Below are positions 15,046 through 23,289 of a stretch of 24,146 bases of DNA, in pieces. Each line of letters starts with the position of its first letter. The first letter of the stretch is position 1. Origin of the DNA: Erysipelothrix sp. UBA3377 (GTDB lineage Bacteria > Bacillota_I > Bacilli_A > Erysipelotrichales > Erysipelotrichaceae); NCBI GenBank assembly GCA_002359085.1, contig DEQB01000045.1:2533-26678 (forward strand), read 5' to 3'. The notes beneath the pieces were generated by a model, which ran no database searches, was not told where the DNA came from, and worked only from the letters and a program-made list of their open reading frames with translations. The translations under genes and the position numbers were made by a program.

Positions 15046-15059
15046 TTAAAGAGTGCTAA
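15033..15059. promoter_or_regulatory. CIRCE operator (HrcA binding site)
   Basis: Arms TTAGCACTG and GAGTGCTAA separated by 9 bases. This is the CIRCE consensus TTAGCACTC-N9-GAGTGCTAA with one change, C to G, at the last base of the left arm. It overlaps the -35 box of tig, so HrcA binding should block tig transcription until heat or misfolding stress. Confidence 0.93.
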
Positions 15060-15109
15060 ATCACCCTTCTATTTAATTTTAACCCATTCTGAATTGCTTT
15101 GCATCTGGT

Positions 15110-15745
15110 TTACCCTTGATTTAAATATGCGTTTGTTTTATCAATTATTTTATCAACCGTTAAGGTCTCATCCACAAAAGGATAAGCCGCCATGATTGCT
15201 TGATTGAGAACCTCCATACACAATGACATCAAAGATGGATTGTGCGACTCATAGGTATCAACGATACATTCATATATTCTTTGGTAATGAACCGATTCAA
15301 ATGGATCATCAATTTCATGAATCTTTAAAGTATAAGGTTTTCCATCTAAAACCATAAACGCTTCATACCTCAACTCTTGTTCCATTGAAATCATCACCAA
15401 AGTGCGTTTCACAACATCATCCAGATGATTGCTTCTCAGAAGTTCTATAAGATCTTCAACATAAGGCCGTAAGTTCATATTTTCCAAAGATAAAAGCGCT
15501 TTTGCCTTTTGAGATTGATTGGAAAAAAGTGCTTCTTTAATATCATCGATATTCGTAAAAAAAGCCGCTTGACTCATTGGCTTAATCATCAACTGATCAC
15601 GCAGAGATTCAAACTCACTTCGATATGCTTCAGGAATATAGGGCATCGAAAGTTCAACTTCAACCATTTCTAAAGCTTCCGTTTCTTTCGACTCAGAGAT
15701 TAAATTTTTAATCTCTTTTAAACATGTCTCATAGTAATTATCCAT
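15110..15745 (-). CDS. Helical protein of unknown function (possibly DUF3196/TPR-like)
   Basis: 211 residues, no signal peptide or membrane segment. The protein is acidic and predicted to be nearly all helix, with repeating amphipathic helices such as EIKNLISESKETEALEMVEVEL, AEAYRSEFESLRDQL-like and YVEDLIELLRSNHLDDVVKRTLV. This suggests TPR-like or HEAT-like pairs. I recall similar proteins labelled DUF3196 in Bacilli and Mollicutes, but cannot confirm it here. A GGAAAGGAAAATT ribosome binding region precedes its ATG. It sits between a terminated tRNA gene and the tig promoter, so it is probably monocistronic. A possible extended -10 (TGGTAAAAT) lies just upstream. No function is assigned. 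Confidence 0.72.
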   Translation of the reverse strand: MDNYYETCLKEIKNLISESKETEALEMVEVELSMPYIPEAYRSEFESLRDQLMIKPMSQAAFFTNIDDIKEALFSNQSQKAKALLSLENMNLRPYVEDLIELLRSNHLDDVVKRTLVMISMEQELRYEAFMVLDGKPYTLKIHEIDDPFESVHYQRIYECIVDTYESHNPSLMSLCMEVLNQAIMAAYPFVDETLTVDKIIDKTNAYLNQG

Positions 15746-15803
15746 AATTTTCCTTTCCTTAATATTTTACCAATTTTCAGACCAAATTAAAAGGTATACG
15801 GGC

Positions 15804-15832
15804 AAATAAAAAACCCACATAAATTGTGGGTT
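15804..15832 (-). terminator. Terminator after tRNA-Arg
   Basis: Perfect 8-bp stem AACCCACA / TGTGGGTT (15812-15819 and 15825-15832) with a 5-base loop. On the minus strand it is followed by TTTTATTTG. It lies 11 bases past the tRNA 3' end. Confidence 0.9.
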
Positions 15833-15843
15833 AAACTTCTTTT

Positions 15844-15919
15844 TGGCGTCCCCGGCACGATTCGAACGTGCGACTCCGCGCTTAGAAGGCGCGTGCTCTA
15901 TCCACTGAGCTACGGAGAC
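15844..15919 (-). tRNA. tRNA-Arg (anticodon TCT)
   Basis: A 76-base cloverleaf with encoded CCA (15844-15846) and discriminator G. The acceptor stem GTCTCCG / CGGGGAC has one G-T pair. The D arm contains AGCTCAGTGGATAGAGC, the anticodon stem is CGCGC / GCGCG, and the anticodon loop CTTCTAA gives anticodon TCT (15884-15886) reading AGA/AGG arginine codons. The T arm contains GTTCGAATC. It stands alone with its own promoter and terminator. Confidence 0.98.
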
Positions 15920-15932
15920 AATGTCCTAGATT

Positions 15933-15961
15933 ATTGTAACAAAACATATCTCAAAGTACAA
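15933..15961 (-). promoter_or_regulatory. Promoter of tRNA-Arg
   Basis: Minus-strand -35 TTGTAC (15956-15961), 17-bp spacer, -10 TACAAT (15933-15938) preceded by TG in the extended position. It lies 13 bases before the tRNA 5' end. Confidence 0.72.
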
Positions 15962-15968
15962 GATATAT

Positions 15969-17303
15969 TTAATTAATTTCGGACTCACTCTCTGGGTCAT
16001 GCCCTTCAGTACTATCTTTCTTCACAAAAACCAAAAGCGTTTGGAACATTAATTTCAAATCATTGAAGATAGAAAAGTTTTCAATATAGTAAAGATCCAT
16101 CAAAAGTTTATCAGCAGAATCCGTATTATACTTACCTTGAATTTGCGCAGTTCCCGTCAATCCAGCCTTCACTTTAAGCCTATAACTAAATGCAGGCACT
16201 TCTTTCGTAATCTTTTTCATCATCGCAACCGATTCAGGTCTTGGACCAACAACACTCATATCCCCTTTAATAATATTAAAGAGTTGTGGCAATTCGTCCA
16301 ATCGCACTGCACGAATAATACGTCCAACGCGCGTAATACGATCATCGTCTTTTTTAGCAGGCATATCCCCTGAGTTCATTTTCATACTTCTAAACTTATA
16401 AATTTTAAATACACGACCATTTTTAGTAACCCGTTCTTGGGAAAAGACTACCGGTCCACGATCATCCAATTTAATGGCGATTGCGACAAGCAACATAAAA
16501 GGAGATGCTAGAATTAAAGCAACCGAAGATACCATGATATCAATGACACGTTTAATACTGTGTTCCAACATCGTAATTTTTTGTGTTTTATATCGATAAA
16601 AAATAATATCATCAACCATAAACGTATCATTTTTGCCCAAGATTAACTGAGACAAACTGGGTGTAAAATATATATCCATATCGAGTAAAAAGCTTTTCTC
16701 TAAAATTTGTTTTAACAACTGATCATTAACATCTAGTAAAAATAGTTTTTCAACATCCATAAGGCTAATATCATACGCCGAATCAATGTTAAGTACATCC
16801 AACAATTCATATTGCTTTTTATGTTTATCAAAATAAAATAAAACCTTATCCAAATGTTTGGAATTGTTAGAAACAATCAATGTTTTATCAGCAACATAAT
16901 TGATAAAATACGCACTGTTCGCAATTGCGATTAATAAACGCGCCACAATCAGTTGGGCGATAAACACCATCAACAACATCAATAGATCCTTTAAAAGCGG
17001 GAAATTTTCATGAATGGTCATCACCCTTAATGCAAGAAAAGTTAAACTATCACTTACCAACATATTCAAAGCAATGACATGAAAGAGCGGCTTTGTTTTC
17101 TTTTCACCAATTTCAACTTTTCCATAAACTGCTGACATCCACAATGTAAAGAAGGCAAAAGCAGCTGTAATGATTGCTAACGTACGAGAAAAGAATCTCA
17201 ATCCAATATAATGAGATGAAAATCCATACACAAAAATTGCAAACATCACCGCAAAAATTGTAAATCTAAATATAAACACTAATAACTTTCTCAATGATTT
17301 CAT
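15969..17303 (-). CDS. Polyprenyl-phosphate sugar-phosphate transferase (WcaJ/bacterial sugar transferase family)
   Basis: 444 residues. Four N-terminal membrane helices (about 8-28, 40-60, 76-96 and 104-127) precede a soluble CoA-binding-like middle region (about 140-245). A membrane-embedded hairpin follows (about 255-280), then the phosphoglycosyltransferase catalytic domain with VFKIYKFRSM (298-307), DELPQLFNIIKGDMS (336-350) and VVGPRPES (351-358). This family moves a sugar-1-phosphate from a nucleotide sugar to undecaprenyl phosphate at the inner face of the membrane, starting capsule, exopolysaccharide or glycoprotein glycan synthesis. It begins 30 bases after the phosphoesterase gene with a GAGG ribosome binding site, and no promoter is evident between them. 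No other glycan genes are nearby, so the sugar and final product cannot be named. Confidence 0.9.
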   Translation of the reverse strand: MKSLRKLLVFIFRFTIFAVMFAIFVYGFSSHYIGLRFFSRTLAIITAAFAFFTLWMSAVYGKVEIGEKKTKPLFHVIALNMLVSDSLTFLALRVMTIHENFPLLKDLLMLLMVFIAQLIVARLLIAIANSAYFINYVADKTLIVSNNSKHLDKVLFYFDKHKKQYELLDVLNIDSAYDISLMDVEKLFLLDVNDQLLKQILEKSFLLDMDIYFTPSLSQLILGKNDTFMVDDIIFYRYKTQKITMLEHSIKRVIDIMVSSVALILASPFMLLVAIAIKLDDRGPVVFSQERVTKNGRVFKIYKFRSMKMNSGDMPAKKDDDRITRVGRIIRAVRLDELPQLFNIIKGDMSVVGPRPESVAMMKKITKEVPAFSYRLKVKAGLTGTAQIQGKYNTDSADKLLMDLYYIENFSIFNDLKLMFQTLLVFVKKDSTEGHDPESESEIN

Positions 17304-17333
17304 ATTAAACCTCGCAATTCAAATACTAGTATA

Positions 17334-17801
17334 TCACGCAATTCCAGTCAAATGACGTGTAACTTCAAATTTTCCATTCTCAACTTCCAAAACCGCATAA
17401 CTGGGCGGTGTACCATCACGATTATATCGCAACGATCCTGGGTTAATACAAAGCACATCATTTTCCCATGTAACGTCATACACATGCGTATGACCATAAC
17501 ATGCAACCTGACAATGATGGTTGAGCGCTTTTTTGGATAAATCAGAAACTCTGGTTCTGCCATAAAATTGATGACCATGGGTAACGTAAATTGAAAGTGT
17601 ACCCACTTTAACAACCAAATGATCAGGATAACTGTAGAAATAGTCATTATTTCCCGTAACCGCATCAAATCCTGCCATCAATTCATATGACAGTTCATTG
17701 TCTCCACAATGAATGTACGCATCCGCATCCGGATGTGCTCTTTTAACCTCTTTTAAAGGTTCAATCAAACCATGATTATCACTACAAATTACAATTTTCA
17801 T
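17334..17801 (-). CDS. YfcE/YsnB-type metallophosphoesterase
   Basis: 155 residues from the ATG at 17799-17801. This start is preferred because GAGGTGG lies 6 bases upstream and the protein then begins directly with the first metal motif. A TTG at 17828 in the same frame would add nine residues and lengthen the murI overlap. Motifs of the calcineurin-like YfcE family: Asp8 and His10 (CSDNHG), Asp34 (HCGDNE), Asn51 (TGNND), His75 (THGHQ), and His104/His106 (YGHTH), which together hold two metal ions. Members hydrolyse phosphodiesters such as bis-pNPP in vitro, but the physiological substrate is generally unknown. The gene overlaps the 3' end of murI by 20 bases, so it is co-translated in the repair/cell-wall operon. 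Confidence 0.92.
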   Translation of the reverse strand: MKIVICSDNHGLIEPLKEVKRAHPDADAYIHCGDNELSYELMAGFDAVTGNNDYFYSYPDHLVVKVGTLSIYVTHGHQFYGRTRVSDLSKKALNHHCQVACYGHTHVYDVTWENDVLCINPGSLRYNRDGTPPSYAVLEVENGKFEVTRHLTGIA

Positions 17802-18525
17802 GATAAACCACCTCAATATCTTCGCCAAATAGCGCCTTAACTTGTCGTTGTAAATGTTCAGGATTCAATGTACTTATAACTTTGGTATCACCCGTTTTTG
17901 GTTCATAGTTCTTTCCAATAAAATCCAAAATGGGTTGATTGGAATCCAAAATTTGAGCATTCGTATACTTTTTAAAACGGTCTTTCACCAATGGATAATG
18001 CGTACAACCCAATATAATCGTATCCACATTGCTCATTTCTAAAACCGAAGCAGCAATCATATCATCCACTGCTACAGAATCATCCAACCCTTCAATGGCA
18101 TGCACCAAGTCACGAATGGAAACTTCTTTAATTCTTTTCTGATATGTCTTTTGATACGCATGCGAATTTATAGTCGCAACAGTCCCAAAAACACCTACAG
18201 TTTCAACATCATCGTCTAACTGCGACAGGGTAAGATCTATAATCCCCCATACGCGCATACCGCTGAGGTTCTCTTTGATAACATCAATAACGGAACTTGC
18301 GGTATTACATGCCAACAAAACATCAAAAATACCTTGTTCCTTAAACCAATTTAACGCACTCAATGTTAATTTCACGATTGTTTCTGGATCATGATTCCCA
18401 AAAGGCGCATGCTTTTGATCCGCATATAGAACCATGTCTAAATCAGGGTATGTTTTTTTCAGTGCATCAAACACCACATATCCTCCCAAACCTGAATCAA
18501 AAATTCCCAATGTTTTAATTTTCAT
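17782..18525 (-). CDS. murI: Glutamate racemase
   Basis: 247 residues; converts L-glutamate to the D-glutamate required in peptidoglycan stem peptides. The phosphate/carboxylate loop is IFDSGLGG (8-15). The two catalytic cysteines that act as general acid/base are Cys73 (in LACNTAS) and Cys174 (in LGCTHYPLV). Conserved Asp10 and the downstream HYPL are present, so the enzyme looks intact, and its length is normal, though slightly shorter than E. coli MurI. It overlaps uvrC by 11 bases and the phosphoesterase by 20. Its ribosome binding site is weak (GGAAAA), so it probably depends on coupled translation from uvrC. Confidence 0.96.
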   Translation of the reverse strand: MKIKTLGIFDSGLGGYVVFDALKKTYPDLDMVLYADQKHAPFGNHDPETIVKLTLSALNWFKEQGIFDVLLACNTASSVIDVIKENLSGMRVWGIIDLTLSQLDDDVETVGVFGTVATINSHAYQKTYQKRIKEVSIRDLVHAIEGLDDSVAVDDMIAASVLEMSNVDTIILGCTHYPLVKDRFKKYTNAQILDSNQPILDFIGKNYEPKTGDTKVISTLNPEHLQRQVKALFGEDIEVVYHENCNL

Positions 18526-20278
18526 TTTGCGTTTTCCAATCTATATTTAATATCATACTCACGTTCTTCGCAACTTTCAAGGGTACGACCTCTGCCAAAT
18601 CCTCAACAGTGGCAGCACGCATATTCTTTAAAGAACCAAATTTATTATAAAGTTTTTTACGACCCACTGCACCCAAGCCTTCCACTTCTTCTAAAATAGA
18701 ACGCGTCATAGACTTCGATCTCAATTGACGGTGATATGCAATTACGAATCTATGCACCTCATCTTGTATTCCTACCAAAAGCGGATATGCAGGATCTTGG
18801 GTGGACAAGAGCCACGATTCATCTTCATTCAACAACAATCCCCGTGTTCTATGGTTCTCATCTTTCACCAGAGACACTACAGGAATGTTAATTTCCAAAT
18901 CACGCAATATATCTTGAGCAGCATTCAGTTGATGGATACCACCATCAACAATCACCAAATCAGGATACTTACGACCTTCACGCATCAACCTAAAATAACG
19001 ACGGTAAATAACTTCCTTCATCGAAGCCAAATCATCAGCGCCAGTACTCAAACGATAACGACGGTATAAATCCTTATTGGGCTTACCATCATCAAACACA
19101 ACACAAGCACTCACCGCAAATTTACCGGATATATGTGAGTTATCAAACACTTCAATACGACTTAATGGCTTTATGTTCAACTCTGTTTCAAGCTGCGTTA
19201 AACCTTCTTGAATTTGATTGTCTCTTCTCAACAAGACATCGAATTGATCCTCAAGTTTTAGAACACCATTTCGCTTTCCAATCTCCATGAGCTTCGCTTT
19301 TTTACCACGATAAGCATGTTTGACTTCCGTATTCAATAGTAAATTCAAATCCTCAGTCATGATATCTTGTGGCACATACACTTCTTTCGCCATCGGCTGT
19401 GTGTCATAAAATTGCGCCAAAAAAGATACAAATGCATCTTCAAAAGTTTCAAGTGTCGCCTCAACGGTCATCGTTTTTTCAATTAATTTACCAGATCTTA
19501 CAAACAATCCAACGATCGCAATATAATCTTGATGCGTTGCATAATTAAACATATCAAAGGATTCATTCACATTAAATTGAACCTGTTGCTGATCACTCAC
19601 ATAGTCAAGGGCCTCCAAACGGTCTTTATACCCTTGGGCTACCTCAAAATTGAGATTTGAACTTGCATCTTCCATTTTATCAATCAGTGCTTTTCTAAAT
19701 TCAATATCATTACCCTTTAAAACACGCATCAAATTTTGACGCCACATATCGATTTCTTCATCAGTAAATGATAATTCTGTTCTATTAAACTTCGCATAAA
19801 TTTTCTGTTTGTTGGGAAGAAATCCTGAATCAGTGGGTAAGACTTCATTGAGTAGTTCTGCCATTTTTCGAGCCGCTCCCGCATTGGGATACGGTCCAAA
19901 GTAATAAAAATTCGGTCTTTGTTTCTTATCTCGCGAAACACTCACACTGGGTATGCCTTCTTTATTTAGTTTCAAATAGGGATAACTTTTGTCATCCATG
20001 AAAAGAATATTAAATCTGGGACGGTGTTTTTTAATCAAATTAATCTCAAGAATTAGAGATTCCTTTTCCGTTCCCGTCACAATGATATCAAAATCCACGA
20101 CATTGGATACCATTTGTGTGGTTTTTAAATCATGGGCGCCACTAAAATAAGAACTCACACGATTCTTTAAGTTTTTGGCTTTACCAACATAAATAATCGT
20201 ATCTCTAGAATCCTTCATCAAATAACATCCAGGATCAGTTGGTAAACTCATTATTTTTTCATTCAGTGTAAGTTTCAC
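18515..20278 (-). CDS. uvrC: Excinuclease ABC subunit C, lacking the usual Fe-S cysteines
   Basis: 587 residues; makes the dual incisions in nucleotide excision repair with UvrA and UvrB. In order: GIY-YIG nuclease (GCYLM at 17-21, YVGKA at 30-34, Arg40), UVR motif binding UvrB (about 197-231), RNase-H-like second nuclease (FDNSHISG at 378-385, VDGG at 444-447) and C-terminal helix-hairpin-helix (about 530-570). The region between the GIY-YIG and UVR parts (about 140-180) normally carries four conserved cysteines (the CLYYHxxxCLxPC type block), reported to bind a 4Fe-4S cluster. None is present here. The start codon is GTG, overlapping the mutS2 stop as GTGA; the first internal ATG is codon 10. 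It overlaps murI by 11 bases. Confidence 0.95.
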   Translation of the reverse strand: MKLTLNEKIMSLPTDPGCYLMKDSRDTIIYVGKAKNLKNRVSSYFSGAHDLKTTQMVSNVVDFDIIVTGTEKESLILEINLIKKHRPRFNILFMDDKSYPYLKLNKEGIPSVSVSRDKKQRPNFYYFGPYPNAGAARKMAELLNEVLPTDSGFLPNKQKIYAKFNRTELSFTDEEIDMWRQNLMRVLKGNDIEFRKALIDKMEDASSNLNFEVAQGYKDRLEALDYVSDQQQVQFNVNESFDMFNYATHQDYIAIVGLFVRSGKLIEKTMTVEATLETFEDAFVSFLAQFYDTQPMAKEVYVPQDIMTEDLNLLLNTEVKHAYRGKKAKLMEIGKRNGVLKLEDQFDVLLRRDNQIQEGLTQLETELNIKPLSRIEVFDNSHISGKFAVSACVVFDDGKPNKDLYRRYRLSTGADDLASMKEVIYRRYFRLMREGRKYPDLVIVDGGIHQLNAAQDILRDLEINIPVVSLVKDENHRTRGLLLNEDESWLLSTQDPAYPLLVGIQDEVHRFVIAYHRQLRSKSMTRSILEEVEGLGAVGRKKLYNKFGSLKNMRAATVEDLAEVVPLKVAKNVSMILNIDWKTQNEN

Positions 20279-22554
20279 GACTTAAACACCACCCGCGTTG
20301 CACCCGCACCCCCTTCATGATAGGGCGCAAGTTCAAAGGATTCAACTGCCTTATGTTTTCTCAACATGCCATGAATTGCTTCACGCAGCTTTCCACTCCC
20401 AACACCGTGGATAACACGACATGAATTGAGATTTCTTAAAATACAATCATCGATATACTTTTCAACCAATGGCATGGCTTCCGTAACGGTTTTACCAATT
20501 ACATTGATTTCTAAAGCAATGGCTTGTTTACGACTCACACTGTGTGCCTTCGTTACTTTTTTACTTTGTTTGGACACATGCATCTTTTCCAAGTCTTTCA
20601 ATTTAACTTGTAAACTCATCGATCCAACAGATACAAAGGCGATGTCTTTCTCAATCTTTTCAACCACACCCACTTGAGATGTTTGTTTGAGTTTAACATG
20701 GTCTTTCACATGAATGGGTTCCACAACCGTATTCGGTTTTAAAGCTTTAACCTCTTTTAAGACTTGATGTCTTTCGGTAGGTTTGACCATTTTATCCATT
20801 TCACGAATTCTTTGTTCCAGTTTACTCAACTTTTCTTCAAACTCAATTTCCTTGGATTCAATCCATTCGCTTTTTTCTTTTTTAATCGACGCTAATAACT
20901 GCATATGATCATTTTTGTGCGTTTCTATTTCAGCCTCTAATGCAGCCTTATCCTTTAATAAAGTATCCTGTAAATCTTCATTCTCCTTAATGCGAGATTC
21001 CAAGATTTCCATCAAGTGATCCGCTTCATACGTACTTTCTTTCTTATACACTTCTGCATTTTCAATGATCGTTAAATCAATGCCCAGTCGTTTCGCGATC
21101 GCCAAAGCGTTGGATTCACCCATAATATTCTCACGATAACGATAGGTAGGTTTCAGATTTTCCAAATCAAATTCAACGGACGCAATTAAAATATCATCGT
21201 ATTGCGTTCCATATTGTTTCAGGCGTGTAAAGTGCGTAGTCGCAACTGCCCATGCACCCAAAGTTCTAAAGTGATCTAAGATTGCCATCGACAAAGACTC
21301 ACCTTCTAATGGGTCTGTTTGAGACCCCAGTTCATCCAATAAGACCAAAGATTTGGCAGTCGCATGTTCAATCACATGAGAAATGGTTTCTAAATGTGCG
21401 GAGAAAGAAGACAATGATTTTTCAATAGATTGTTGATCCCCAATATCCACAAAGATTTGATCAACCATCATCACTTCAGCTTCATCTGCCAAAACGGGAC
21501 ATCCCGATAAGGTCATTAACACAAATAATCCCATCGTTTTTAAGGTAACGCTCTTACCCCCTGTATTGGGTCCACTGATTAAAATCATGCGATGGGGCGG
21601 TTGTAAAGTATACGTATTAGACACAACGGCCTTGGGATCAATCAATGGATGTCGCGCATTGACTAAATGTAATCTATCTTCAGTAATTCGCGCCACAACG
21701 CCCTGATGTTGAACACCCCATGAGGCCTTGGCAAATAAAGCATCCAGTAATGCACAGGTTTCTAAATTGGCTAAAAGTTGTGCACTTTCACTGCCAATTT
21801 CTAAAGAAATTTCTCGACAAATTCTTTCAATTTCTTCATGTTCTCTATGTTCAAGGGCTTGCAGTTCATTTTGTAGTCTGGATATTACTGCCGGTTCAAA
21901 ATAGACAGATTGTCCACTACCACTGGATCCCAAGATAGTTCCATCCATTTTATTTTTATCACCCGGTTTGATTAAGAAAGCTTGACGGCCATGAAACATG
22001 GTCACCACTTCTTCAACTAAAATATTACGATTGTTCTTCAGGAAATTTTGAGTTTGTCGTTCAACTTGTTGAATCGCACTGCGAATGCCAAGTCGAATCT
22101 CACGCAATGTACTGGAAGCTGAATCCAACACTTCACCCGTTTCACTGAAAGATTTATGAATCATTTGAACTAAACGTTCTGTCTCAACCAAACTTTCAAA
22201 CAGATCATCCAATGCTGGATATTGTGTATCCAAATTTGAATATTGTTTTTTCAAGCGATGGGTTCCTTGTACAAAGCGACCAATATCAACAATTTCTTCC
22301 ACGCTTAAAACTGCACCCTTTGCGCTTTTTCCAATCGCAAAAGATACATCTGTAATACCACCAAATGTTAAAGACTGTTGTTCAACAATCAATTGCATGG
22401 CAGCTTTTAATCTTTTCAATTCTCGCTCAACAATTAGATTAGAAAAAGAGGGTTCACTTTTCAATACCCTTTCCTTCCCTAAAGAGAAAGAGGCTTTCTT
22501 AGCAATCCGCTCTAAAATCTTATCTAATTCTAAACGAGTTTTTACATCACTCAT
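20275..22554 (-). CDS. mutS2: MutS2 (MutSB) ATPase with C-terminal Smr domain
   Basis: 759 residues. A MutS core and clamp (about 1-300, without the mismatch-recognition domains of MutS) leads to the ABC-type ATPase with Walker A GPNTGGKS (328-335), Walker B LVLLDELG (403-410) and HFT switch (441-443). A long coiled coil follows (about 500-620), then a KOW-like beta region and a C-terminal Smr domain (about 685-759) with IHGVGSGKLRE. MutS2 suppresses homologous recombination and in Bacillus has also been linked to rescue of collided ribosomes. The Smr N-terminal motif, usually LDLRG, is INVIG here. It overlaps cvpA by 8 bases and uvrC by 4. Confidence 0.95.
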   Translation of the reverse strand: MSDVKTRLELDKILERIAKKASFSLGKERVLKSEPSFSNLIVERELKRLKAAMQLIVEQQSLTFGGITDVSFAIGKSAKGAVLSVEEIVDIGRFVQGTHRLKKQYSNLDTQYPALDDLFESLVETERLVQMIHKSFSETGEVLDSASSTLREIRLGIRSAIQQVERQTQNFLKNNRNILVEEVVTMFHGRQAFLIKPGDKNKMDGTILGSSGSGQSVYFEPAVISRLQNELQALEHREHEEIERICREISLEIGSESAQLLANLETCALLDALFAKASWGVQHQGVVARITEDRLHLVNARHPLIDPKAVVSNTYTLQPPHRMILISGPNTGGKSVTLKTMGLFVLMTLSGCPVLADEAEVMMVDQIFVDIGDQQSIEKSLSSFSAHLETISHVIEHATAKSLVLLDELGSQTDPLEGESLSMAILDHFRTLGAWAVATTHFTRLKQYGTQYDDILIASVEFDLENLKPTYRYRENIMGESNALAIAKRLGIDLTIIENAEVYKKESTYEADHLMEILESRIKENEDLQDTLLKDKAALEAEIETHKNDHMQLLASIKKEKSEWIESKEIEFEEKLSKLEQRIREMDKMVKPTERHQVLKEVKALKPNTVVEPIHVKDHVKLKQTSQVGVVEKIEKDIAFVSVGSMSLQVKLKDLEKMHVSKQSKKVTKAHSVSRKQAIALEINVIGKTVTEAMPLVEKYIDDCILRNLNSCRVIHGVGSGKLREAIHGMLRKHKAVESFELAPYHEGGAGATRVVFKS

Positions 22555-23212
22555 TCTTTTCTAAAAACTCCTTAATTTCACTTTGTGTAAACCCATTGTC
22601 TTCTAACATGTTGATCATGGTTTGTTTTTGAGAAGTAGATAAACCACGATTGTTCAATAGACTTTGGATCGCTGTATTCTTTTCCACGGTTTCTTCCAAG
22701 AAAGATGTTACGGGAACCATCGCACTTTGGATGGGTTTTAATAACGTATTTTCAATAATCTCATTACCGTTGGTAATCACTGGTAGTGTTAAAAATAAAA
22801 TCAATAAACCCATATAAACAAAATATATGACAATACTGAATAAAGCACCCAATATGGAATTCACTTGTTTGATCAATGGTATTTTGGATATCATCGATGC
22901 AATGGGTGTTAAAACTAACATCAACAAACGAATCACAACAAAAATAATAATAAACCAAATCATTTGGTTGGCATTATCGCTAACAAACATATCAAATTTA
23001 GAAATTCCAGTTTTATTATAATTGATAAAGGTATATACATTCACAAATACGTCACTGAAAAGCCATGCAATGATTAAGGATACAAAAGTACCAATCAATC
23101 CAACAACCTGCAATAACATACCGCGTTTGTATCCTCTATAAAGCACAAACACCAAAAACAATGCCCAAATCGCATTTAAATAAACTATAAATTCTTGTGG
23201 AAATTCAAACAT
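22547..23212 (-). CDS. CvpA-family membrane protein
   Basis: 221 residues from ATG 23210-23212, chosen because CGAGGTG lies 5 bases upstream and the protein then begins just before the first membrane helix. A TTG at 23251 in the same frame has no ribosome binding site. Four predicted membrane helices lie at about 9-25, 32-52, 84-104 and 119-141. The RGYKRGMLLQVVGLIG sequence after helix one matches the CvpA family (named for colicin V production), whose molecular function remains uncertain. The C-terminal 75 residues are soluble and helical. In Bacillus the homologue yshB sits between rnhC/zapA and polX-mutSB, which agrees with the neighbours here, although zapA and polX are missing. Confidence 0.85.
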   Translation of the reverse strand: MFEFPQEFIVYLNAIWALFLVFVLYRGYKRGMLLQVVGLIGTFVSLIIAWLFSDVFVNVYTFINYNKTGISKFDMFVSDNANQMIWFIIIFVVIRLLMLVLTPIASMISKIPLIKQVNSILGALFSIVIYFVYMGLLILFLTLPVITNGNEIIENTLLKPIQSAMVPVTSFLEETVEKNTAIQSLLNNRGLSTSQKQTMINMLEDNGFTQSEIKEFLEKNE

Positions 23213-23289
23213 ATGTTCACCTCGATAATCTTTCTTATATATTATACACAAGAATTGACAATTAAAAAAGAAAAGAATACCCTATAAGC
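23213..23289. promoter_or_regulatory. Divergent promoter region between cvpA operon and rnhC
   Basis: 77 bases. On the minus strand a TATAAT (23241-23246) lies 29 bases before the cvpA ATG, with only a T-rich -35 region. On the plus strand a consensus -35 TTGACA (23255-23260) is followed 17 bases later by a poor -10 (TACCCT), or 22 bases later by TATAAG. The plus-strand start point is therefore uncertain. Confidence 0.5.

Noticed and set aside
17802..17828. N-terminal extension of the metallophosphoesterase starting at TTG 17828
   Set aside because: The downstream ATG at 17801 has a good GAGGTGG site and starts directly at the conserved first strand; the extension has no such site.
23213..23251. 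N-terminal extension of the CvpA-like protein starting at TTG 23251
   Set aside because: It would begin upstream of the likely -10 box, and the ATG at 23212 has a proper ribosome binding site.
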